From Castanea sativa (lineage: Eukaryota > Streptophyta > Magnoliopsida > Fagales > Fagaceae), in NCBI RefSeq assembly GCF_040712315.1, contig NC_134013.1:44438501-44502500 (forward strand): 64,000 nt of DNA, in the 5' to 3' direction. Positions 11,711 to 22,126 of the stretch are shown here, piece by piece. The first letter of the stretch is position 1; every line of letters begins with the position of its first letter. The notes beneath the pieces are model-generated. The model was not told the origin of the DNA. It saw nothing but the letters and a program-made list of their open reading frames with translations, and searched no databases. Made by a program: the position numbers and the translations under genes.

Positions 11711-13890
11711 AATAATTTGCTCTGAGCATTTGTTCTCTAAATATAAGATGTAACCCACTAATAAAAGCTTTTATCACAAAACCTCTATCTTCATCAAGGA
11801 TAAGGGAGAGTGTTTATGTATATGGAAAAATGTAATTTCTTCTGTTTTATAAGACACAAAAGTTGTCAAACACATTTAAAATGAAATCCAAAGTAATATT
11901 ACTTGGAAAAAAAAAATCCTGTTATACACGTGTTGTAACTTGATAACATAATTTGAAGTCATATTTTTAGTTATAAAACATACTGTGTATAAAAAACACA
12001 GCCCATATTACTTTTATATTTGTAAACAAACTACAAACTGTTACTCTCAGCCTCAGGAATTGAATACGATAGCACAAATTAATTAAGGTTGTAAAAGAAT
12101 AAATCAGGAATTCTGTAATCTAGAAGAGTGTTATTCTAAAACACAGGGACAATAGTGCAAAAAATCTAATACAATATGAGTATCTAATCAGAAGTCATTG
12201 AACCTAATAAGCCCAACGTATGATTGCCAACCGCCACACACACACACACACACACACACAAAAAAAGGCGAAACAAAAGACACCAAAAGGTACAAATCAT
12301 TGTTCTTATGAGAGAGAGTGAGAGAAAGAGACAGAGGCTCCAAAACCCACCACCTCTGCCCTTGATACACGTGAAAATCTTTAAAGGGTCATAGCTTAAG
12401 CCCTAAAAATCTCAAACCTCCAATCTGAGTGTGACATGTCAGCAGATAAGAAAACTTTTCCATATAAGATCTAGAGAGACATTGCAGAAGGAGGCATGGG
12501 TGGCATACTGGAGAATAATACAATTGGGACATATCCATGCTTGCCCATGGCCATGATTAGGATTAGAGGTGTTCAATTACCAAATACCCCTCATTTGTCA
12601 CATTACACAAAAATATCATATACACCATTTTGTTCTCATTATTGTCATGCCTTCAAATTCCATTTTTTTTTGTCATAAAAATTATGTTTGTTAGGGTTAC
12701 TTAATTATTATTAATCATTTAATATAGTATAATATTAGCTAGGGTTACATTTGAATAACTCTATATTTTATGCTTTTCTTCAAAGCCTTTGAAAGGTAGG
12801 GTTGAACATGAAGATAAACGTGATCAATATTATTCCTTGTTGCTTATCTATTAAATTATTCCCCTTCTTTTTTCTTTTTGAGATAACAAGTACAATATAC
12901 TGACATTCTAATGATTATTTTGCTCTCCCAACACATTTTTAGAACTACAACAAATTGTCATCAACTTCTCCATTATCAAATCACTTTATTGGATTCTCAC
13001 AGCAACAACAAAAAAAAAATGTTGCCTTCTGATTAATAGGCTTCAATTTATAAGGCATAAGAGAAATAAACATATTGATGTAGTTTAAAAACGACAGGCA
13101 GGACATATTTGAAGCATATTTTTAATTTTTTTTATACTAGTACAAAAGTTTTAAAAAATAAAAATACACTAATTGATAATTATCAAGACAAGGTTTATAT
13201 TTAGTCTTCTTTAGGCCACAGACAATGCATTTATATACACAGTTGTCAATAATCATTTGAGCTACAAAATTAAAAATTTTTACTTTAAAAAAATGATTAT
13301 TTTTGTTGCACATTTATATAGTCGGTACAAAACACACTTAATCAACTGAATTCTTTATGAGAAAGAGATACAGACGCCCAAGCAACCTTAAGCAATTTCT
13401 TAACAGCATTAATATACCTTATAAAGGGCTATATATGCATTTCAGAGATTGAAAAGAATACTAAACACAAACAAACTTATAAAGTAGGTTGCTGTCCCGC
13501 TCCCCACCCAAAACAAATAATCTGAAGGTTGGTTTTTAACTTTGTCTCTCTTTCTTTTCTTTTCTTTTTTCCCTTTGTTTATAGGTATGTATGTTCTTTT
13601 CATTGGAAAGAGGATTTGATTTGAAAACACGAATAATATTGGAAACATATAGAATTATGTTCAGTTTCATTACTTGTTTCAAAAAAAAATGTTCAGTTTC
13701 ATTACACAACTTAGGGTATAAAAGGAAAACGGGGCCAATATAGTAAATGAGAAAGATAAATAATTGAGTAAAAGAGAGAGATAGAACAAAAACAAAAATG
13801 GTCCCACACCAAGAACTGCTGAAACTGAGCATTGTCTCTTCCTCTGTTCTCATCTGAATCACTAAAACAAAACCCTTAAAATTAATAAAT
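11711..13890. other. Intergenic region upstream of the CIA2-like gene
   Basis: No supportable gene on either strand. It contains (CA)13 at 12235-12260 and AT-rich stretches. An antisense ORF of 170 codons at 13536-14048 is low-complexity and lacks motifs. Confidence 0.5.
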
Positions 13891-13910
13891 CCCCCCCCCC
13901 CCCCCCCCCC
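13891..13910. repeat. Poly(C) homopolymer, 20 bases
   Basis: An uninterrupted run of 20 C lies about 970 bp upstream of the CIA2-like start codon, in otherwise AT-rich DNA. Confidence 0.95.
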
Positions 13911-14876
13911 AATCCACTGTCCATTGTATGAGAGAGAGTCTGTGACTCTGTGTGTGTGTCTCTGCCACATGCCTAAGTATAAGTAAAGAGCTGCCCCAAA
14001 GGGTTTTTTCCTTTTATCAGCCTCCTCCTCGTGACCTACTTTGTGCACTGCACAAAATCCATCCTCTCTTATCCCTCTTTCTTTCTTTTTCTCTGTTTTT
14101 TTTATTTTTGGTACTCGACTATTTCGTTTCCTCTTTGGGTTACTTTCCTATCTAAGATATTTCTCATTCCTTTAACCCAAAACCCAATCTCTTTCTAGTT
14201 TTCATTTCTGGGTACCCTGCTTTATTAGAGGATTTTGCATCCTCTGCTTCTTCAACATATACAGAGACAGAGATAGAGAGACACCTCTGGGTTTTCCTTC
14301 TTTTTTTTAAATTCAATTTTCATGAATTCAATTTTCGAAAAAGGATTTTTTTTTTTTTTGTGATTTTTTTATAATTGGGTTCTAGAGTGTTCCTCTATTT
14401 AACTTAAAACTATAATTCTTGGCTTTTTCCTCGCTCCTTATTATTATTATTATTTAAAGAAAACTTTAATTGCCTGTAGTTTAAGGGTTTAGGGTTTTGT
14501 ACTTTTTATTATTATTTTTTCCTCCTTATTTTCCTTCCCGGTTATCTGTAAAACAAGTGTAGCAAGTTTGAGCTCTTTCAGGTATTGGGTCTCTAAATTA
14601 CTGTCTGATTCCCAAATGAATTTGCTTCAGAGTTGAATTGGTTTTCACGGGTTTGGTCTCTTCTAGCTCTTGGAATTGTACCTGCTCAGTCTCTCTGTAA
14701 TGAAAACCCTGAATTCAATCTGATTTTCGGGTTCTAGACCTCCAACTGCTTTTGATTTCATTCATTTCACTAGCGTCTGAATTGAATTCAATCTAAAATT
14801 TCAGACAAAGACCTCCAATTTTTAGTGATTTTCCTCAATTCCTGTGTTTCCAATCTGAAATTTGGCGTCCACAAAT
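13911..14876 (+). promoter_or_regulatory. Probable promoter and 5' UTR of the CIA2-like gene
   Basis: The stretch is pyrimidine-rich with CT/TTTCTT tracts, typical of a plant promoter and 5' leader. A possible 5' UTR intron has a donor-like CAG|GTATTG near 14580 and an acceptor-like TTTCACTAG near 14772. I cannot fix the transcription start. This rests on position and composition only. Confidence 0.35.
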
Positions 14877-14990
14877 ATGTCTTCGTGTTTAACCGGAGGG
14901 GGTGGAAGAACCTATGCACTGGACCTAGAAATCGTGAAATCCCCATCAACGACGTCAACATGGACATCTCAGACTCACACATCTTCTTCT

Positions 14991-15022
<32 letters not shown>

Positions 15023-18000
15023 GACTCTCTCCGAGTCCAGCAATTCCCCACTTGCAATCTCAACCCGAAAGCCCCGAACCCCGCGAAAGCGGCCTAACCA
15101 GACATACAACGAAGCCGCAGCACTCCTCTCCACGGCCTATCCCAACATCTTCTCAACTAAAAACCTCACAAAGCCTCGCAAGTTCACTAAGCAACACGAC
15201 TACTACTCTGTCTTTGATGAGTCCTCTGAGTTGTTGCTGCCCTTTCGAGTCATCGACAGCTCCGGTTTCTTGCTCCACCAACCAATCCTAGAAGAAAAAC
15301 CCATTTCGCAATTCCAATCCTCAAAGGTCTCAAAGCCAGGGGAAGTTGATTTCCATTTCCATGGCCATGGGAATTCCACGGAATTGTGTTGTGATGGGTT
15401 TGGGTATGAGTATGAGGAGGATTTCGATGCGGAATCGATTCTGGATGAGGAGATTGAGGAGGGAATTGATAGTATTATGGGGAATTTGAGTGTGAATTCC
15501 AGTGCCGAAGTAGCAGATGAGTGGAAGGGTCCCCGGCGGGCATTGGCAATCAATAATTGTTGGAATTCCAATGTTAATTTGGGTTTTGGCGGGAAATTCG
15601 AATCTGGGTTCGTAGGAAACAATATGAGAGCATTGAGGCATGTTGAAGAAGAAGAAGAAGTAAACTGGTGGAGTTGTCCTAATCCCATTGTGGATGTGCG
15701 TCAAATCTCACCCAAATTCCACAACGCTGTTTCTTCTTCTTCTTCTTCGCTTTTGACAGAAGAGAAGAAGAAGAAGAAGAAGAAAAAGAAGAAAAAAAAG
15801 GTGGAAAACCTCGAGGACCCTGTGGCTGTGGATACTGAAATTTCAGATTCAGTTCCAAAACCCAACTCCGGGTTGCTCTTGAAATTGAATTTCGACGAGG
15901 TTTTGAGCGCTTGGTCCGACCGAGGTTGTCCATTTTCGGACCAAATTCCTCCAGGCTCCGAATTCCCAGGAAATGATGTCTATGTATGTATGTTTCTCAA
16001 CCAAATAATATATTTTTTTTTTAAAAACAAACTCAAATCCTGAATTTTGTTAGAAATAGAAACCCATTATTATCCTATCAAAAAGAAACCCATTATTATT
16101 GTTATTCCATTCTGTGCTATAACTTTTTTCAACGTTGTCTTTATTATTGTTATTAGTACTTGTCATGCTCCTTTTCCAGGGACCATCATCATCTACAATA
16201 ATAAAGTTGGTCCGCTTTATTCATCATATGCCTACTAGAAAATGAACTAAAAACTTTTTTTTTTGTATTTTTTTAAAGCTCTCAAAACTTTGGTATTTAA
16301 AGTTTTTAAAATTATTTGGTATGAAGGAACAAAAAAGAAAAGGGTTAAAAAAAAAAATTTATTTGGCATTTTTATTTGTGGTCCAATTCCTCTCTCAAGT
16401 CTCAGCTTTTGTTTTTATACTGGAACCCATGAACTAGAATATTATTTTTAATTAGTAGATCATTTACCTCACCTTAAGTAAAAAATTATGGGAGTACTGC
16501 CTTTTTGCAGTCTGAATAATAAATAATGATCTTTGTACAAATTGACAAAATATTACTTTTTCGAAAAGTAGTAGTACTAGCTAGGTAATTTGGAGTTAAA
16601 TGTTGATAAATATTAAATATATTGGGGTTGGCAGGCGAGAGTAGCGCAAATAGACTTATTTTCGGAGGGTGGAGGTTTGAGAGAAGCCAGTGTGCTTCGC
16701 TACAAGGAAAAGCGGCGTACACGCCTCTTCTCTAAGAAGATTAGATACCAAGTCAGAAAAGTCAACGCTGATAGACGGCCCAGAATGAAGGTATGCCGGC
16801 CACCCTCTTGTCTTCTTCTTCTTTTTTGAATTGATTTCTTAATTAATATAATAAGTTATATAATCGGATTACAATAGGAGAGTGTTTAGAATATGTTTTT
16901 TTTTGTGTGTGGATTTTTCTCTTTTTTTTTTTTTCAAATAAAAAATTTAGAGTTCAATTTCAAACTTGACTACTTAAAAACTAGCTGTTAACCTGTACGA
17001 TACACGAGAACTTACCTATATATGAGATAAAATAAGATAATTTTATAAAATCTTAAATTAATTAAAAAACTACACCATTGCATGATTTGTTCTTATATGA
17101 CTTCAATTTGTGTTATAATTTGATGAAAAAACCATTACTTGAACGTGCAATAATTTACAAATTTCAATTTGTGTTTAACTTCTTATTAAGTTTGGATTAA
17201 ATAAAAATAATTTTGTTTAAAAAAATGATAATGGTGAGTTTGAGTTTAAGTTAGACTTATTAAAGAGATAGAGTTTCACTCTTTGTTAAGTTTGGACTAA
17301 AAAAAAATGATTTAAAAAAATGATAATGATGTGGCAAACTCTAGAGATGTCAATAAGAAGTCAAAGGCTTTCGTTTTATATATATATATATATATTAATG
17401 GGTTTTTTAATTTAATGATAAAAAACAATAATCATAGAGTGAATATTGTATGTTAAAATTCTATCATATTTATTAAAAAAAACTTAAAATCTAACTTTTA
17501 ACTTCTTTTTTCACATATTTAATATAATAATTACCATACAAATAAGCTACTAAAAATGAGAAGATAGTAGGTTTTGATTGATGGTTTGGGATTGTGACCC
17601 ATTGAAATTGTGGATTCTACTCATGAGGGAATAGATATAAAGTATAAACCTCTTGTTCCTTAGACTTTTAAAGATGAAATGATTATATTAGATTTAAAAA
17701 CATTGTAAGAAAAAAAAAAGGTCTTAAATTTTGACATCTTGATCTTGGATACGCCCGTTTGGTAGAAGAGTTTGAATAATGTTATTTGTAATTTTTTGAA
17801 ATACGTGTGAATGAAAAAGTGTATGAAAAAGTGTGTAAGGTTGTTTAAAAACTGAAAATGTGTGTCTTAACTACTTTCCTGAACTGGGCCTAAAGAACTA
17901 AGAAATGATTTAATATTGGCAACCCCTAGCCCCTAGGCCAACTAGAATTGACAATGGCAACAATGATTGACGTATGAAAGGTAGAATCCACTTGATTGTT

Positions 18001-19606
18001 GATTGACTTGATTCTACTCCCCCCCCAAAAAAATGTTTTAGAATGTTTTGGCCTTATTTTTGAGATGTTTAATACTTGATTCTTGGTCAGAATCATCCCA
18101 CTTAAAAATGATCAATCTTTCTATAAATTATTTTCGCTAATATAGATAATTTTTTGTTTTTTTTGTTTTTCCTACTAAAATCCCAAACTCTTTGAGTTCT
18201 TAACTATTTTCTCACATGTGCGGAATCCCCCATTCCACAAATATCTGAAAATTATAGTAAAAAATCTCCTAAAATGCTTATTAGAGATTTTAAATTCAAG
18301 ATCTTATTAGGTTGTCGGAAGTAGGAACCACTAAATCAATCTTTTGATATATATTTGATATAATTATAATTAGCAAATTGGGTAATAGAACTGTTTAACT
18401 AATGATGAAGACTTCTTTGGTCCCAAATACAGGTCTCAATAATAACAAGCACGTCCAATTTAGTGACATTTTTAGGCATGGGCCTAACACTAAAAACGAG
18501 AAAGAGAATCTTGACTTCAAATCTTGCCATTAACATTTAAATTATTTTTTTGCCTTAAAAAATTCAATAATTTGGCCATGAAAATCCAATATAGATGGGT
18601 TTACAATGTATTCAAATTTACTAGAGCATTAGATCAAAGTGTAAGCAAAAGTCTGTTTTGCCATTTTACGAACACAACATAAACCTTTGAGTACTTTTTT
18701 GCTTTGGGATTGAAATTAGGTGCAATACTGAGAGTATTGCACTTGATACAATAGCAATGAATGGTTATAATTGAAAATTGTAAAAAATAATTTTCAATCT
18801 CTACTATTAAATAAAAAAATATTAAAAATAAGTAAAAAGTTAAAAATAAAAAAAAATTATGAAGAAAATAGGGTAATTTGTGAGTTTGATATTTTCATGA
18901 GATTATAATATTATTACCAATCTTTTGGTTTTTTTTTTTTTTTGAGAAACCAATCTTTTGGTTAAATGGTAGACAACAGAAAATATGTAATTTTATGAAA
19001 ACCATATTACAAATTTTTACATATCCACTAAAGCTTCCATCACGCCAAAAAAATGTATTCAAAGTTTCAAACGCTTGTGAATGTATATAACCTTCTGAAC
19101 CCAGACTGTTGTACTAATTACTTATAATAAAAACCTTTTATTATGGTCTTGTATGGCGTATTTTTCTCTATATCTTTTAGTTTAGTGGCTGAACTTTCTT
19201 CCATCAGGAACATTTACATTGGCTAGCATTACTTCCTTTTTGTTTCTCAAAAAATAAAAACTTTTGGCTAGCAGTACCCTTCTCTAATAGAGTCTTAAAA
19301 TTAAACTTGGGCACCTATATGATTAATTAAAAAAAGATTTTGTCATTTAAACGGGAAAAAAAGCTTCCTTTTAGACAACAGTATTTTATTTTATTTTCCT
19401 TTTAAGCATTCTTGGATGGTCAACGTCTTCTGATTTTGCACATGAACTAATTTTTAGACCGATGATTATATAATAAATGGAATAAGCTGTCCCCTAATGC
19501 TGCTGTTTCTCTGGAGTCTGGACCCTCTCTCTGATCTATGTTGTTTGGTGATTTGCAGGGGCGCTTTGTTAGGAGGCCAAATTCTAGCGCAAATGGTCAA
19601 AGATGA
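14877..19606 (+). CDS. CIA2: CIA2-like CCT-domain transcription regulator (three exons)
   Basis: Exons are 14877-15983, 16635-16790 and 19559-19606, all joining in phase 0 at GT/AG borders. The product is 436 residues. The start is the ATG of [10 protein letters not shown]. Features in order: Ser-14 tract (36-49); conserved basic block [20 protein letters not shown] (within 50-92); acidic block [20 protein letters not shown] (183-202); Lys-12 tract (297-308), a possible nuclear signal; [16 protein letters not shown] (333-348); and a C-terminal CCT motif (about 385-427; [20 protein letters not shown] then [20 protein letters not shown]). In Arabidopsis, CIA2 is a nuclear factor that raises leaf expression of chloroplast translocon (Toc33, Toc75) and plastid ribosomal protein genes; the same role is inferred here. 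It could equally be the CIL paralogue. The CCT domain is split across exons 2 and 3. No disabling mutation is seen. Confidence 0.93.
15984..16634 (+). other. Intron 1 of the CIA2-like gene
   Basis: 651 bp, donor TAT|GTATGT, acceptor TTGGCAG|GCG. The reading frame upstream runs on into the intron and stops at 16042, showing that splicing is needed to reach the CCT domain. It holds no recognisable gene. Confidence 0.9.
16791..19558 (+). other. Intron 2 of the CIA2-like gene (about 2.8 kb)
   Basis: Donor ATGAAG|GTATGC, acceptor TTTGCAG|GGGCGC. AT-rich. It holds a (TA)n run near 17377-17395, a MITE-like patch at about 17751-17895 starting CGCCCGTTTGGTAGAAG and ending ACTGGGCCTAAAG, and a small hairpin at 18721-18741. 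No gene in it. Confidence 0.88.
18721..18741. other. Short perfect hairpin in intron 2
   Basis: TGCAATACT and its exact reverse complement AGTATTGCA are separated by GAG, giving a 9-bp stem and a 3-base loop. It is probably part of a MITE-like repeat. Confidence 0.6.
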
Positions 19607-21036
19607 AAAGTAAAAGGCATGACTTTTGGGTTGTGACTTGTGATCCTCACCCCTTTTTGTTGTTTGATTACTGTTTCTCACATTAAGAAGTTCGGGAGAT
19701 GAAGGCTATTTTAGAAGAGGAGCATACAGAAGTAGTCCAAGTACATTTAGCCTAGGTTTTCTTTTTTGCATTTCTCTTTGTTTTCTAGTCTTTGGAAGAT
19801 GCTTTAGTTTCAACTTTGTTCCAAAGTCATAAATACCTTTTAGTAGGTATAGAGATTTTGTTGGATTCAATAGTAGCACAAAAGTGAAGGAAAATCTTTA
19901 ATTGGATTCAAATTTCAAAGCCACAATTCTTTTTTTTTTTTTTGTATTTTTTTTAATTGAAATTATTCTTGACTAGCACAGCAATTTTTTTCCTCCTTTT
20001 CCACTTTATTTTTTTTAAATTTTTTTTCTTTCTATAAGTTGATTGATACAACATTATAAAAAATATTGCCTTATAGTGGATAAATTTGGGGACATGGCTT
20101 GCCCAATATGATTGTGTAATCATGGTCAATAATTGATCGTGAAATGAATATAATTCACCATTTATATTCTTCTTATAAAATATTGTCTACAAATAAGTTT
20201 ACTGATACAAATAGATTCACAATCTTTTTTTTTACAATGAGTTGAAGTATTTTGTCTTTTATATAAAAAGTAGATTCATGTGAAAGAGATGTTAGTGGCA
20301 AAATTTCTAAACAAATTGTGAAAATGGTTATGAATTTATATATGTAGAAAAACTCCAATCCATTTGGTCTATAATCAGTTCTACTAGAGGTGAGTTTGGT
20401 TCGATCGGTGAATGGAGAGAATTTTCCACCAAACCAAGCTCCTTGGTTTTATGCACCCTTATACTAAAATTGACCAAATATGTAAGGCCATAGAACGCAC
20501 TAATGGGAGTGAAGGCAACCAGTTCGTTTTAGGGTTGTCAAATTTGGGTATGAGCCTAAAATTTTAGCAAACATAAAAAATACTTGTTAGATTTAAGCTT
20601 TAAATTGGCAAATCGTGAACAAAAGTGTCTTGTAGTGGTGCTTTTAGAGTCCATTTGTGTTGACAAGACTGCTACCCAAATACTAGAATTTATTGTGCAA
20701 GGATCAAGTTTTCAACAACTTGATAGCTATTCGATCCATTGAAAGGCCCAGCTTTCAATAGGTTGAGCTTAAATTCAATAGTTCAAACTTCGATTTTTTG
20801 AAACTAGATTTCAACTCATTCGACCCATCAAGTGATTAGGATTTCATGATTACAAGCAAAAGGTATTAAGCAAACCTTAATACATATACAAAACATTTTT
20901 GGAGTTTCTCTTGATTTACATTTGAAGGTATTGTGTCTCTTGCTCTCAAAAACCTCAACCAGTGAACAAGTGAACCATATTTCGAATCAGTGGTTTTGAA
21001 ATTGTTGCTTTCCTTGTTCTTTCAAGTGTTGGATTT
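19607..21036 (+). other. 3' flank of the CIA2-like gene
   Basis: About 1.4 kb lies between the stop codon and the first retrotransposon. The first few hundred bases should be 3' UTR, but I could not pick a polyadenylation site with confidence. No ORF with motifs is present. GATTT at 21032-21036 is the left target-site duplication of element G. Confidence 0.5.
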
Positions 21037-21248
21037 TGTGGCAACTAGGCCTAAAAATGTCTGAAGGATTTTAAGGACTGGCTCCCAATTTACTTGTTTG
21101 AGGTGGGAAAAGAGTTTCTTACAATGGGGAAAACCTTTTTAGGCCAGCTTGACAGCCCTAGTGATAGAATCTTGCACTCAATATGTACTCTCTTCTCTTG
21201 TAAATACTTCACGAGGAGGCTCAAGCTAAGAGCTGAGCTCCTCCTTAG

Positions 21249-21289
<41 letters not shown>

Positions 21290-21693
21290 GTGTATCCTCT
21301 CTCCCTTCCCCAAATTTTCCAACCTCTTCTCTCACTCTTCGACCCCTATTTATAGACTTCCCTCAGCGGGGTTGTCATGATGATGGGAGGGGCTTTTATG
21401 CTGGTGGGGCCCTTCTGGGATATATTCCTGACCAAATGGTACCCACTTCTTGCACATATGTGATTATCTCGAAATTTGAACCCGTGGCCAAACAGTGTTT
21501 GATAGGCAATTTTCCCCAAGGCATTACCATTATCATTCTGTGTGGGCCTTGACCTGGTATTAATGCCCAAATTGATATGGACCTCGATCCGCTGTTGATC
21601 CCTGAGTTGATATGGGCCTCGATTTGTCACTGGGCCCATAATTCTTAAGCATACGGAGGTTAAAGGGTTAGGCCCATACCCGATGCCTGGACA
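21037..21693 (-). repeat. 3' LTR of element G
   Basis: 657 bp, TG...CA on either strand. It is homologous to 57462-58089 through shared blocks such as GAATCTTG(C/G)A and CTATTTATAGACTTCCCT. A (CT)n run at about 21247-21291 is absent from the other LTR. On the minus strand a PPT-like ATAGGGGGCTAT precedes it, which marks this as the 3' LTR. Confidence 0.8.
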
Positions 21694-21705
21694 ATAGCCC
21701 CCTAT
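21694..21705 (-). other. Polypurine-tract-like site of element G
   Basis: On the minus strand ATAGGGGGCTAT lies immediately next to the LTR start TGTCC. Position and composition fit a primer for plus-strand synthesis. Confidence 0.5.
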
Positions 21706-22012
21706 GATTCCATTCCCATGCCATCCAGATGGGATTGGGATTAGTCCCTACACATCGGTAAAGGACTGGTTGGATTTAAATGTCATATGTCGGTGAATTG
21801 CCTCCTCAGTGTACTACTTTCCCTTGGGAAAAATAGCTGTTAGTTATTAAATGTGATGGACAAGACAATCTGTTCTTCTTGCAAGTGGGATGACAACTGT
21901 CATATCAAACGGCCAGGATCCACTGATGTTTCATATATAGAGGCACGCTTGTAATAGATAACTAGGGGAAGTTATTAAATTTCCCTCCAAAAGCATTTAA
22001 AGCTTCTTCCGC

Positions 22013-22020
22013 TATAAATA
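22013..22020 (+). promoter_or_regulatory. TATA box of the antisense ORF in element G
   Basis: TATAAATA lies 107 bp upstream of the ORF start at 22127, followed by a pyrimidine-rich leader. It points against the transcription direction of G. Function is inferred from motif and spacing. Confidence 0.5.
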
Positions 22021-22126
22021 AGGCCTAACCTCCTTTGATCAGTTTCCTTATTTCATTTTTCTCTCTTAGCCTTACTTGTCTCGTCCTCCTAAGCCACACT
22101 TCTTCCACTCGAGATCACTCCTTTAA

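Noticed and set aside
13536..14048. 170-codon minus-strand ORF upstream of the CIA2-like gene
   Set aside because: It runs through the poly(C) tract (read as poly-Gly) and AT-rich DNA, with no domain and no plausible start context.
14862..14876. Upstream extension of the CIA2-like frame beginning at TTG
   Set aside because: TTG is not a normal plant start, and the ATG at 14877 matches the conserved N-terminus of the family.
15203..15688. 161-codon antisense ORF inside exon 1 of the CIA2-like gene
   Set aside because: It mirrors the conserved coding frame on the plus strand, is low-complexity and has no motif; a shadow ORF.
17751..17895. hAT-type MITE in intron 2
   Set aside because: CCGTTTGGTA at the left and a GGGCC at the right look suggestive, but I could not find matching inverted termini or an 8-bp target duplication, so it is only mentioned under the intron.
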